Shown here one piece after another: positions 1-10,001 of a stretch of DNA of 64,000 nucleotides. The stretch is taken from contig CM114275.1 in the NCBI GenBank assembly GCA_050084515.1, forward strand, positions 15,066,001 through 15,130,000. The letters are read 5' to 3'. The notes under the pieces were generated by a model. That model ran no database searches. It was not told the DNA's origin and saw only the letters and a program-made list of their open reading frames with translations. Within the stretch, counting starts at the first letter, position 1; every line of letters begins with the position of its first letter. The translations under genes were made by a program, and so were the position numbers. The DNA comes from Blasia pusilla (taxonomy: Eukaryota > Marchantiophyta > Marchantiopsida > Blasiales).

Positions 1-423
1 ACCATCAGTGTCAGAGGCATCATGACGCCATGTCTTGGGTCGAGCGATGGACTGAATCGCTTGACATGGATCCTCGGCTTGGGAGTGGGCGGCGGCGTCG
101 TATGAGATCGCGACAAATCACAACGGTTGCGTTGGTGAGCCCCATGCCTATCGAGACGGTGGAGGCAGTGGCTGGGGGCAAGACCCGAGGAGATCTACGC
201 ACCAGGGGAGATCGGGAGAGACACCCTTGGGACTTCTTGGGATGTTTTGAAGGTACGCAAGGAGATGATAGCCACAGCATCCAGCGTGGTTTCGGGCACT
301 ACACGTGGAGGAGATCAGAGTTTGCAGTTGGCTGCAGGAGAGTGGCCAAGTGTTGTTGTTCGAGACGGGGTTGCACCATAGCAACCACCGATACCCGCGC
401 CGGAGAGTCCTACCATAGTCACG
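1..423 (+). pseudogene. Linker between DNA methyltransferase and RT of G1
   Basis: The first bases encode RHHDAMSWVERWTESLDMD. This aligns with RLHDIMCWVSHGPELFDLD, which lies just after the last methyltransferase motif in G2 (around 7540). Further matches (DGDLGARYGP against GGDLGAITWAQ) lead into the RT domain. This is therefore the spacer between a C5-methyltransferase and RT, and the methyltransferase itself is expected immediately left of the window. No catalytic motif is visible in the bases present. Confidence 0.6.
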
Positions 424-1250
424 ATGGAGACTTGGGAGCCAGATATGGGCCCTAAGTTGACAGGAGGAGAGCGGCGCCGAATACATCAGTTCCTCAGGAG
501 TTATAGGAGCTGCTTTGCGTTTAGCATGGAGGATTTGGGTACGCTGAAGGGACCAAGGATCCGCATTGAGTTGTTGAGTGATATGGCGATCTTCCGACGA
601 CCCTACAGGTACAATGATATGGAGAGAGCTCTGATTCAGAGTAGGAGCCAAGACTTGGTCAGAGCAGGACTAGTGGAGATGTCGCATGGGGAGTATGCAT
701 CTGTCATGGCCGCCAAGAAGGATGTGCATGGCAACTGGACAGATAGGCGGATGTGTGGGGATTACCGACCTATCAATCGGCAGACGAAATCCGATAGGTA
801 TGCCATGCCCACCCCTGAGGAGATCTTTGATGCGATTGGTCACGCAAAGGTCTTGATTCATTGATTTTAGTGGATACCATCACCGCCTATCGATTGGAGG
901 ACAGGAGAAGACGGCATTTTGGGGCATCAATCCTCACAGGAAGGATTGTTTGTACCAATGGCGGTTCTTACCATTTAGGTTAAAGAACGCCCGGCTGAGT
1001 TTTGAGGGTCATGGATAGGATCTTGGCTGGTCCGGATTTTGCTAGGTGTTATATTGATGACATCGTAGTCTTTAGCGCCACGGTTGAGGAGCATGAGCAA
1101 CATCTAGAGGAGGTGTTTCGACGATTGCAATTACATGGGTGAAGCTACATCCAGGCAAGTGCAAGTTCTTCTCGACCAGATTCAGTACTTGGGTCATACG
1201 ATATACCCGGGGGCCTTGGTGTTCAGTGAGGCGAAGGTAGAGGCTATCTC
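424..1250 (+). pseudogene. Reverse transcriptase of G1 (broken)
   Basis: Gypsy RT fingers and palm. RRMCGDYRPINRQTKSDRYA matches RRMCGDYRPINRKTKANRYA in G2. The frame breaks after HAKVLIH at 861-863, where G2 continues into its first catalytic aspartate block (TLDLWAGYHQ). The polymerase box RCYIDDIVVF survives in another frame near 1048-1075, and the EYLGHVIYPG-like block lies near 1185-1215. At least two frameshifts and several stops separate the pieces, so no functional enzyme is encoded. Confidence 0.85.
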
Positions 1251-1840
1251 ACGCATTCCACGCCCTACAGATGTGAGCCGTGTTCGGCGCATTCATGGGA
1301 TTGGCGAACTTCTATTGGCGATCGTCAAGGGATTCAGTTTGATTGCGGCGACCTTGCTCACCAAGGTGGATCACGAGTGGCACTAGGGGATGAGCGGAGC
1401 GAGCATTTCAATTGCTCAGGACGAGTTGACGTCCGCACCCATCTTGAGGAGACCGATCGGGCGTCCTTTCGATTGCACACAGATTGGAGCATGTTGGGGC
1501 TTGAGCGGTTCTCACCCAACATGATGATGAGGGTAGAGAGTTTGTGGTGGCTTACGCTAGCCACTCGAACAACGCCTGGCAGAGGCTAAGTACACTCGTA
1601 TGAGGGTGAGTGCTTGGTCATGCGGTGTGGGTATCGCGCATTTTAGGTGTTACTTATTCGGCAACCCCTTTACCATCATCATCGATCATCAACCACTGAA
1701 GTGGTTGATGGAGTCCAACAAGCTTACAGGGAAGCTTGCGAGATGGGCTCTGTTGTTGCAGGAGTATGATTTTCAGGTGGTACATAGACCTGGAACGCTC
1801 AACCAGGATGCAGATGGGTTGAGTCGTAACCCATGCCCGA
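1251..1840 (+). pseudogene. RNase H of G1 (broken)
   Basis: Connection and RNase H domains. IPRPTDVSRVR precedes a frameshifted segment with LHTDWS (first catalytic Asp). FTIIIDHQPLKWLMESNKLT at about 1667-1730 carries the third-Asp block, and NQDADGLSRNPC near 1800 is the last-Asp block. All blocks match G2's RNase H closely. The conserved YEGECLA block of G2 is present but frameshifted (about 1590-1620). Confidence 0.8.
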
Positions 1841-3300
1841 GTCAGCGAGAGATCGTCGAGCTCGATGGCATGGAGAGAGTGATGAGGAGTCGGTGCCAGG
1901 ATGGCACGCATCAGCCTATTTAGGCATGTTGGCTATGGAGAGCCAGAGTGTGGAGACTTCGATGGCGAGGTCTAGTGGAGAGTCTTTGGATCCCGAGGCT
2001 AGTGAGGACACGACAAGTGGCCGAGATATTCATGATGATGGAGTACTCTTAGAGTACCTTCGTACTGGCAACCTTGCGAGCACCATGGATGCTAGAGAGC
2101 GGGATCGGATCATACAGCGGGCCAGACAGTTCCGTTGGGAGGGGACACATGTTCTGAGGGTTTGGGAGGATGGCAGAGTACGCGTAGTGCCGCATCCTTT
2201 GCAGAGAGCACGACTAGTGCAGCATGCCCACGAGGAGTTGGGTCACTTTGGAGTGAAGCGGACATATAGCTTGCTCCAGATTCAGTATTGGTGGCGAGGC
2301 ATGCAGACTAACGTTCAGCAGTTTGTTGCCAGGTGCATGGTGTGTGATTGGGTCCGAGCATCGTTCAATGCTCCGACTCCGCAATTGCATCCATTACCGA
2401 TCATGGGCTTAGGGTATAGATGGAGTTTGGATTTTGCAAGACCTTTGCCCTTGACGGAGCGTCACAGTCGTTATGTGTTGGTGATGGTCGAGCACTTCTC
2501 GAAGTGGATCGAGTTGGTTGCATTTCTTGACAAAGCAAGTGAGGGAGTAGCTTATGCCTTCCTTGACAGAGTGCTAAGTCATTATGGCGCACCAGCTGAG
2601 GTGTTGACAGACCAGGGTACCGAGTTTCACGGTGAGTTCCAGGCCTTGTGTGATCGGCCGATCGACCACCGCACGACCAGCGAGATCATCCCGAGGCGGA
2701 TGGATTAGCGGAGAGAGTTGTGCGATAAAGTGAAGAGGGTTTACGCAAGTATGGCTTGCAGAGAGGTCACCTAGAGATTGGGACCTCCAGTTGCCATGGT
2801 GGCGATTGAATCTGATTCAGAAGCGAGGCATCCTTAGCGTCTTTTTCACCGTACTTGCTACTTTATGGCCGAGAGCCAGATTTACATGCGGCCATTCGTC
2901 GAGATGCTGGTGAGGTGTTGAACCTTGATGACCCAGATGTATGGGTGCGAGCATGTTCTCAGAGGGCTGAGTTATTTCGGAGAGTGATGCCCATGGCGTT
3001 CGAGAACTATGCGATTGCACAGCATCGGGATACGTTGAGGTATGCGACTATTTGAGGTGGTGGTTATCGACCAACTGTCCGGAGGTTTCATCAGGGAGAT
3101 TATGTCTATTTGCAGCAGACGGCACCGACGACGTTGGATGTGACTGCAGGGCGCACTATCCTGAGAGTGCGTGACATTTTGCCATCGGGTGTTCTCTTGC
3201 TGGAGGGACGCGATGGTATGGTATGGAAGGACCATGTGCGTAATTGTGCGCCATGTCACCTTCCTAACATTGATGGTATAGTAGATCCGAGCTTAGTAGT
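1841..3300 (+). pseudogene. Integrase of G1 (broken)
   Basis: Zinc-binding H2C2 domain at about 2220-2360: HAHEELGHFGVKRTYSLL, then CMVCD. The catalytic core follows, with WSLDFARPL (first Asp, about 2425-2440) and VLTDQGTEF (second Asp, about 2600-2625). The Glu region near 2690-2720 is frameshifted. The C-terminal part (2855-3300) carries LLYGREPDLHAAI and RTILRVRDILPSGVLLLEG. G1 keeps the second catalytic Asp (TDQGTEF), whereas G2 has Lys there (TKQGIEF). A stop at 2706-2708 and another at 3053-3055 break the frame. Confidence 0.85.
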
Positions 3301-3452
3301 AGTTCCTGCAGGCTTGCGTTGTATGTTGTGTGGTTCTGCCCGTGGTGCGGCCACGATGCTAGTCTGTGATGGGTGTTGAGAGGATGGCATATGGCATGTT
3401 TGACGCCACCTCTCACTAGGGTTCCTCAGGGATGATGGATGTGTCCCAGATG
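3301..3452 (+). pseudogene. C-terminal PHD finger of G1 (broken)
   Basis: LRCMLCGSARGAATMLVCDGC is the start of a C4HC3 PHD finger, and a TGA stop follows at 3377-3379. The rest reads on in degenerate form (EDGIWHV, then WMCPR near 3437-3450) and parallels GWHMMCLTP and RWVCPRCT in G2. PHD fingers usually read histone tails. In the integrase C-terminus it would occupy the place of a chromodomain. The copy ends here and gene B exon sequence follows. Confidence 0.75.
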
Positions 3453-3855
3453 AACATAGAGAAGGTAGTTCTGCAAAGGTACATTGCTATGCTAAAACCT
3501 AAGCTTGGCCTCGAATTTTACAAGGAGTTGAAGGTAATTATCAAATGGCAACAAAAGAGGGATGAAGATCTCCATGGACGCATAAGAGACAAGGTGTCTC
3601 TCAATTGCGTGCACAAGTTTGCTCTTTATGGGCTTTCATAATTGAAGCAAATCAGATTGATGAAAATTAATCTTGAGGGGACGGAGGCGGTACACCGCTT
3701 GTCGGGAGTTTTGGACCATATAATCTCTCAATGGTTGAGAGAATAGTCCTTCTAGGATGCATTTTGAGTGCTCGGAAAATCCATGATTGGGAGTCTTCAA
3801 GCCGAGTTTACGAAGATTGAGCCAATTTCGGAGGAGGTTGATCTAGAGTCAACTA
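3453..3855 (+). pseudogene. Gene B copy a, middle-region exon fragment
   Basis: IAMLKPKLGLEFYKELKVII and HGRIRDKVSLNCVHKFAL match the gene B middle region of copy b (21660-21830) and copy c (57540-57660). No characterised domain is recognised in this region. The 5' part of copy a, including the ParB-like exon, is replaced by G1. Damage includes TAG codons where copies b and c have Trp (REW becomes RE-stop). The exon is interrupted at 3855 by G2 and resumes in frame after 13002 when G2 and one target duplication are removed (DLESTTDYKLFLEDVRDKP). Confidence 0.75.
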
Positions 3856-4134
3856 TGTCGTGCAATTCCACATCGTCATACAACATACATCGCTGACATA
3901 CCATACTCACATACATACATAACATAGATGAGAGCATCCACAAACACAAGTGTACCACAACTCGCCCCCCTAACTGGCGGTTAGGTCCCTCTAACTCCCA
4001 GGTAGCCCTATACATCTACTACATGCTATACACCTTCTTGGGTGCACGAATCAGAAGGCCGGATGCTAGGTTGCCCCATCGTTAGTCGCACATCTGTAAT
4101 CCATATCATGCAAAGATCAAGTCATCTACCTCTC
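3856..4134 (-). other. G2 3' untranslated end and terminus
   Basis: Non-coding sequence after the PHD stop. On the minus strand a G-rich purine tract (AGTTAGGGGGGCGAG) near 3963-3980 could be the polypurine tract. It is followed by about 100 bases ending GCACGACA at 3856. If that tract primes plus-strand synthesis, the 3' LTR would be only about 100 bp. The 5' end at 12998 does not visibly match it. Confidence 0.4.
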
Positions 4135-5184
4135 CTAAGTACATCGAGGACAAACCCACCTTCCAGTAGGAACAACATCCATACGTGGAGTCAAACACAT
4201 CATGTGCCAACCCTTGGAACACCGATCACACACCAACATACGGGCTGCGTTACCAGCAGACCCACACAACATGCACCTCAAGCTAGCATGTATCATGGCT
4301 AAGCTTGGATCAACAGTACCATCCACATTTGGAAGATGACATGGCGCACAGTTACGCACATGGTCCTTCCAAACAACTCCATCACGACCCTCCAACATGA
4401 GAACTCCAGAAGCTAACACCTCGCGCACTCGTAAAATAGTGCGGCATGCCGTCACATCCAAGGTTGTTGGTGCAATCTGCTGCAGATTGGCATAGTCCCC
4501 CACATGGAACCTACGAATTGATGGTCGATAACCTCCACCCATAATGGTTTCATACCACAACGTATCTCTATGTTGAGAAATGGCAAGATTCTCAAAGGCT
4601 ATTGGCATAACTCTCTGAAAGAGCTCTGCCCGCTGAGAACACACCCTCATCCACATCTCTGGGTCATCAAGGTTCACCACCTCACTAGACTCGCGACAAA
4701 TTGCTGTTGGCAAGTGTGGATCTCGGCCGTATAATAGAAAATAAGGTGAGAAGGAAGCCAAGGATGCTCGGAAACTGAACCTATACCCCATGGCTAACCA
4801 TGGCAACTGAATATCGCAGTCTCCAAGATGCCCCTTTTGTAGGCCATACTTGCGCAATGCCCTCTTTACCGTCTGAACCACATGTTCAGCCAAACCATCC
4901 GCCTCTGGATGATCTCGAGACGTGGTCCGATGATCAATCAACGCCTTGTCACACAAGACCTGAAACTCACCCTGAAACTCTATACCCTGCTTGGTCAGCA
5001 CTTCAGCTGGTGCACCAAAATGACTAAGCACTCTATCAAGAAACGCATACGCCGTTCCCTCACTTGCCTTGTTAGGTAATGCCACCAACTCAATCCACTT
5101 GGAGAAGTGCTCCACCATCACCAACACATATCGATGATGATGTTGCATACCAACGGTAACGGTCCCGCAAAGTCCACACTCCAA
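4135..5184 (-). pseudogene. G2 integrase core, C-terminal domain and PHD finger
   Basis: One open frame of 349 residues. It starts within the integrase core (HRYVLVMVEHFSKWIELV), passes the second catalytic position (VLTKQGIEFQG) and the Glu block (HPEADGLAEHVVQTVKRAL), then the C-terminal domain (RTILRVREVLASGVLMLEG). It ends in a complete C4HC3 PHD finger in the last 48 residues (4135-4281): CMLCG, CDRC, GWHMMC and WVCPRC. The second catalytic Asp is Lys here, while G1 has Asp, so this integrase should be inactive. The first Asp block (WSVDFAGPLPL, about 5190-5225) lies upstream in a neighbouring frame. Confidence 0.88.
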
Positions 5185-5841
5185 CGGTAACCCAACCCCA
5201 TAATAGGCAAGGGGTGTAACTATGGTGTAGGGGCATTGTATGATGCCCTCACCCGGTCACAAACCATACAACGTGCCACCAACTGCTGCACCTGAGTATG
5301 CATGCCACGCCACCAATACTGACCAAGGAATAAGCTATACGTACGCTTTACCCCAAAATGTCCCAACTCCTCATGGGCATGTCGCACAATGCGCTCTCCT
5401 CTGAGCCAAATGCGGCACTACTCGTACTCTATGATCCTCCCACACACGGAGAATATGTGTTCCCTCCAATCGATACCTCTTAGCACGTTGAAGAACACGG
5501 TCTCGCTCCTTGGCACTCACTATGCCTGGCACCCTACTGGTCCGTAGGAACTCCAACACCAACGCATCATCATGAATATCACGCTGATCCGTACCACCAT
5601 CTCCAACCTTAGGATCTGAAGGCTGGCCATCTACCCTCTGACTAGAGTAAGATATCATGTGGTCCTCCATACTAGAGTCCACCCCTAACCAACATAAAAA
5701 GACGGATGCATACCAACCTGGCACCATCTCCTCATCAACCTCGCCATGCCATCTAGCCCCAGTTGTATCCTCTTGGCTAGTACATGGGTTCCTACTCAAC
5801 CCATTAGCATCAAGGTTGGCAACTCTAAGTCTATGTACCAC
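5185..5841 (-). pseudogene. G2 end of RNase H, linker and integrase zinc domain
   Basis: It begins with VANLDANGLSRNPC, the last RNase H block. An acidic linker follows, with REFLRTS-like blocks homologous to LEYLRTGN in G1. It runs toward the integrase zinc-binding domain around 5250-5400, where the HEELGHFGVKRTYS- and YWWRGMHTQ-type blocks are readable in a shifted frame. The stop near 5371 and later shifts break it. Confidence 0.7.
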
Positions 5842-6380
5842 CTAGAAGTCATACTCCTGTAAGATAAGAGCCCACCGTGCAAGCTTCCCTATAAGCTTGT
5901 CAGACTCCATCAACCACTTGAGCGGCTGGTGATCAGTAACAAGGGTAAACTGTGTGCCAAACAAGTAACACCTAAAGTGTGCCACAGCCCACACTATTGC
6001 CAAGCACTCTCCCTCATATGAACTATAGCGCGACTCCACTGCATTATTCGAACGACTTGCATAGGCCACCACAAACTCCATGTGCTCATCATCATGTTGT
6101 GTCAACACCGCTCCAAGTCCCAACCTACTCCAATCAGTATGTAATTGAAATGGGCACCCTCTGATAGGTCTCCTCAAGATAGGTGCCGCCACCAACTGGG
6201 CCTTAAGCTCCACAAAAGCTCTCTCCTGATTATCTCCCTAGTGCCAATCTTGATCTGGTTCAAAGGCTTTGCCATAGCACTAAATCCCTTCACATACCTC
6301 CGATAGTAGTTCGCCAATCCCATGAATGCTCGAACTCTACTCACATCTACCGGACGCGGAATAAGTGCAATAGCCTCCAC
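5842..6380 (-). pseudogene. G2 RT connection and RNase H
   Basis: RPVDVSRVRAFMGLANYYRR (6174-6380) is the RT thumb/connection of gypsy pol. In the next frame, 123 residues hold the RNase H core: LHTDWSRLGLGAVLTQ (Asp), SSYEGECLAIVWAVAHFRCY (Glu) and LVTDHQPLKWLMES (Asp). All catalytic positions are conserved. Only a short frameshift near 6190 separates the two parts. Confidence 0.85.
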
Positions 6381-6389
6381 CTTTGCTTG

Positions 6390-7154
6390 CTAAACTCCCA
6401 AACCACCTGGATAGATCACATGACCCAAGTACTCAACATCCTCATGGAAGAACTTACACTTTCCTGGATGCAAACGTAGACCATGAGCTTTCAACCGCTC
6501 AAACACCATCTGCAAATGTATCTGATGCTCCTCCATCGTGTTACTAAACACCAAGATATCATCAATGTAACACCGAACAAAATCCAACCCTGCTAGGATC
6601 TTGTCCATCACTCTCTGAAACTCGGCAGGTGCATTCTTCAACCCAAAGGGTAAGATTTTCCACTGGTATAAACAATCCTTGCCATGAGAGTTGACACCCC
6701 AAAATGTTGTCTTGGCCTTGTCACTCTCCCGAATCGGCAATTGATGATATCCTGCCCAAAGATCCAAAGTATTGAAAATCTTTGCGTGTCCCACCACATC
6801 AAAGATCTCCTCAAGTGTAGGCATGGCATACCTATTCGCCTTGGTTTTCCGATTGATAGGACGGTAATCTCCACACATCCGCCTATCCGTGTAGTTGCCA
6901 TGCATATCCTTTTTAGTAGGCATGACAGTGGCTGATGCATACTCTCCATGCGACAACTCCACTAATCGAGCCTCCAAAAGGTCCAACGTCCTACTCTCAA
7001 TCAGGTCCCTCTCCATATCACTATATCGGTAGGGACGACAGAAGATTGGCGTATCACTAGCCAAATCAATCCGTATACCGGGTCCAACCAAAGCAGCCAA
7101 CTCCTTCATGCTAAAGGCAAAACAACTCCTATAAGCACGTAGGAATTGTGTCAA
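6390..7154 (-). CDS. G2 reverse transcriptase
   Basis: An uninterrupted 254-residue frame covering the RT palm and fingers. It has MCGDYRPINRKTKANRYAMP (about 93-112), the first catalytic Asp in TLDLWAGYHQLP (129-140), LPFGLKNAPAEFQRVMDKIL (168-187), and the polymerase box CYIDDILVFS (195-204). GYHQLP and YLGHVIYPGG are typical of chromovirus-like Ty3/gypsy RT. This is the best preserved coding segment of G2 and the natural query for classifying the family. It is a domain of a longer polyprotein, so the annotated start is just the first open codon. Confidence 0.92.
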   Translation of the reverse strand: MTQFLRAYRSCFAFSMKELAALVGPGIRIDLASDTPIFCRPYRYSDMERDLIESRTLDLLEARLVELSHGEYASATVMPTKKDMHGNYTDRRMCGDYRPINRKTKANRYAMPTLEEIFDVVGHAKIFNTLDLWAGYHQLPIRESDKAKTTFWGVNSHGKDCLYQWKILPFGLKNAPAEFQRVMDKILAGLDFVRCYIDDILVFSNTMEEHQIHLQMVFERLKAHGLRLHPGKCKFFHEDVEYLGHVIYPGGLGV

Positions 7155-7164
7155 GCGTCGTTTC

Positions 7165-7519
7165 TCACCTCCCGTAATCTTGGGCCCAAGTAATGGCTCC
7201 CAAGTCTCCTCCTTGGCACACTAGAGGGAGAGGCGATGCCATTGGTCGCTCAACCCCCTCACAAGATGGTACACCCTTAGCTACACCATTATCTCGAGCA
7301 AATAACTCCTCCACCAAAGCATGAGCAACCAACTCCACATGCCGAGCCATTACATCCCATTTACTCCAAGGATGCAAAATACTACTCTCCTCGCCCCACC
7401 GATGCCTCTACCGTCCGGTAGCCATCGAAAGCTCATTACAAGGGGTGGAAGACCCATGACATAGTCCAAGTCGACGCTGCTCGGCCATACCAAGACTCAA
7501 AATCCAAGTCAAACAATTC
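7165..7519 (-). pseudogene. G2 linker between methyltransferase and RT
   Basis: Low-conservation segment between the last methyltransferase motif and RT. Residues such as WSKWDVMARHVELVAHALVE and GDLGAITWAQDYG match G1's first 450 bases, which shows that both copies share the methyltransferase-linker-RT order. No domain is recognised. Confidence 0.5.
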
Positions 7520-8835
7520 AGGTCCATGGCTGACCCAACACATGATGTCGTGAAGCCTCGAAATGGAAGCAACATTTGTCACACCAAGAGCAAATCCCCA
7601 TCGCAGCTCTCTCTCATCAGCGTTAGGCTCCACCAACATCGACATGAGAATCCCATACAAGCCCAGGACCACCTTCCCTGTATGTATGTGACGAGGGAAA
7701 ACTCACAAATGTGGGTAGTGCCATCCTAGGCTCGCCCACACGGTTCACCACTCTCATGGGTGACCAATCAATAACCCTCACCACCTGAGAAAGTCGCCCA
7801 GTATCCAAGATACTATCCATTGTAAGGCAAGGATCGCCTTTGCAGACTTTGCATCATATGCTCGACGTAGAACCTCCCTAGGCAACAAGTTTGTCCACCA
7901 CAAGCGTGGACGATGTGCACGCGAGCCAACTCGCGCTGCATCCAACAATACCGCTGGTCCAATCCAAGACCGCACCTCATGAACACTCGCCATCATCCGG
8001 GTCCGAGTGTCACCCAACAATGGAACATTCTCCAGAATGTAAGCTAGAGCACATTCTCCTGATGAACCTGAAGATGTCGTAACACCCGTAACATCTCCCA
8101 AAACAGCCGAGACCTAGGGTCGTGTAATTCCTCACCACAACCAGCATGTGTATGACCCTGACATGGCCATCCAGAAATCACCAAATCCACATGACCAACC
8201 CTCTCAAGGTCCTGCGCCCCCAACAATGCAATGTGTGACGGCAAAGCACGCTGGTACCCACGAATAGCTGATGGCGGAAACAACTCAGGATATCTCCGCA
8301 TCAACTGACCAATACGTCAAGATGAGACTCTCTGGGCCGTCTCATCTCACTCCACATACACGTATCTCCGCACAGGAATATCGGCCTACAACACTGCAGC
8401 CAAACCAGTGCTAATCCCACCAAAGAGATCTAACACACAAATGCCCTCTGGCGGATACTGCCATACAATGGGTGTAGTATCCAAAGGGGATAACCCAACT
8501 GGACCAGAAGTAGGAGTCCGCCGTGGGGCCTCCTCTTCCTCGTGAGGTATAACAGCCTCACACCAAGCCTCCTGCACTAAGCGATCAGCCTCCTGCCGTA
8601 GTGCACCGCCTGAACTCCAAAGTGGCACATCCAACGATGAGGATGCCACTGCTGCAAAAATAGGGACCTCCTCTACCTCCTCATGCATAGGAGAATCCAT
8701 AGCAGAAATATTACCCTCCAAAAAGTCTCCTGGCCAAGTGACTACTCCACTAAAACCAGCCACAGATGCTAACACTGTTGGGGAAGACCCTCTTGGTGGA
8801 GCCCCATAAATAAATCTCACAGGAACTTGGCTCAT
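7520..8835 (-). pseudogene. C5-cytosine DNA methyltransferase domain in G2 pol
   Basis: The motifs of a m5C DNA methyltransferase appear in canonical order. Motif I ICVLDLFGGISTGLAAVL lies at about 8389-8442, then a motif II-like RRYVYVE. Motif IV DLVISGWPCQGHTHAG has the catalytic Cys of PCQ at about 8158-8166. Motif VI is ILENVPLLG (about 8010-8035), a motif VIII-like RAHRPRLWW lies near 7900-7921, and PNADERELRWGFALGVT near 7580-7630 resembles motif IX/X. The domain sits between protease and RT. From 8835 to 8044 the frame is continuous except for three stops (8386-8388 TAG at a likely Gln, 8347-8349 TGA, 8317-8319 TGA at a likely Arg). Frameshifts lie near 8050, 7800 and 7640. The residues before motif I (8443-8835) are an unrecognised acidic linker. 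Confidence 0.88.
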
Positions 8836-8883
8836 ACGTCCATCCCGGGACTGCCAACCAGGTCTATAAGACCCTGTCTCAAT

Positions 8884-9198
8884 CTAGTAATCCATCTGAA
8901 AACCCATCGGGTACAATACTGCTCCTCCAACTAGTACATCATACGACTTAGCTGATGTGACTACCGCAGATACTCCCAACCGGGAGGTATTAGTCGCATG
9001 ATTTGGTCTCAACTGTACAAAAAACTTCTCCCGTGTCATGAATTGAGACCTATCGTTGGCTCCTCCAAGTGATGTTTGAATCTGGAATGGGCAAGGCTCA
9101 AGCTCTGACCTCCGAATACCCAAACCAATACATGCCGCCTTTCCCAACATCAAAGGTTGGGCGCCAGAGTCTAACAAGACTCTATCTGGTCTATACAC
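8884..9198 (-). CDS. G2 aspartic protease
   Basis: A 104-residue frame with RVLLDSGAQPLMLGKAAC, the D-S-G-A active-site loop of a retropepsin followed by the hydrophobic strand. DVLVGGAVLYPMGFQMDY near the end corresponds to the second conserved strand of gypsy proteases. It lies upstream of the methyltransferase domain, so the polyprotein order is gag, protease, methyltransferase, RT. Confidence 0.75.
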   Translation of the reverse strand: MYRPDRVLLDSGAQPLMLGKAACIGLGIRRSELEPCPFQIQTSLGGANDRSQFMTREKFFVQLRPNHATNTSRLGVSAVVTSAKSYDVLVGGAVLYPMGFQMDY

Positions 9199-9324
9199 CT
9201 ATCTTGTAGGACTCACCAATCGGAATATCCCACTCCGGTTGTCCAACATACATACACCAGGTGTAAGCCTCTCATGATCAATGGTCGGGTGGTGGTAATG
9301 CATCCATCTTCGCCGCCGCCGCCG

Positions 9325-10001
9325 CTAAGTAGCATCGGTACTCAATGCTACACTTGACGTAGAGGGTCGCTCCACCGCAACACCCTCATCCACTTCAGCA
9401 CGTGTAGCAATAACACCCCTATGTTCACACAACTTTGGTGCTAGCAGAAATACAAGAGCTAAGTCAACTCCTAAAGCCATCAGCTCCGTGGCCGAAAACA
9501 ATGGGGATCCCAACACTGAAGTTGCCATCCGCATCTTGCCAGATCGATTTGCATCTGTGTCTACTACACGCGATGTAGATGCCTCAATCCCCACTGCCGG
9601 ATCAATAGGCTGCGTAGGAACCATGGATGGAGTCCTAAGCACCTCAGACAACAAGAATGACTGGGGAAGCCTAGCCTGCCTCCCAGCCTCACCCCTCTAT
9701 GGGTCCAACTCCACAATAGCACCACGTGGCTCTGTCGCTTGAGTGGCTCCTCTCATAATTGTAGCTAATGCCTCAACCTGTGCTGCACTTGCCATATGAG
9801 AGAGATCATCCCCTCCATAAGAGGTGGAAGCCCCTGCTCGCGAACCTGATCTATGCTGGGTACCAGCCATAGTAGCCAACCTGGTCTCCCGCAATGATCA
9901 CACTGAGTTGGGGCCGACTGAGGCCCATCCTCCAAAGTCCATCTCCCATCCTCTTGGGAACAAAACTTCCTAACATGATCACCTCCACATGTCCAACATG
10001 A
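9325..10001 (-). pseudogene. G2 gag C-terminus with CCHC knuckle and linker to protease
   Basis: In the frame just after the long gag segment, CWTCGGDHVRKFC near 9965-10003 fits a CCHC-type zinc knuckle (with one fewer residue before His). A second CDHC-like pair follows. Further on are low-complexity Ser/Ala-rich stretches (QHRSGSRAGASTSYGGDD; FSATELMALGVDLALVFLLA) that I do not recognise. Several frameshifts are present. Confidence 0.6.

Larger units (their letters stand above)
1..3452 (+). mobile_element. Ty3/gypsy element G1, DNMT family, truncated at both sides
   Basis: Degenerate pol on the + strand with reverse transcriptase, RNase H, integrase and a C-terminal PHD finger in that order. 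It matches the better preserved minus-strand element G2 (3856-12998) segment by segment, including the region just after G2's DNA methyltransferase at the left window edge. The gag, protease and methyltransferase parts would lie upstream of the window. On the right it ends inside the last PHD codons near 3450 and abuts gene B exon sequence directly. No 3' UTR or LTR follows, so the 3' end is lost. Multiple stops and frameshifts show it is dead. Confidence 0.85.

Noticed and set aside
30-651. Overlapping open frames on both strands at the window start
   Set aside because: They are shadows of the G1 linker and RT, which match G2 in another frame.
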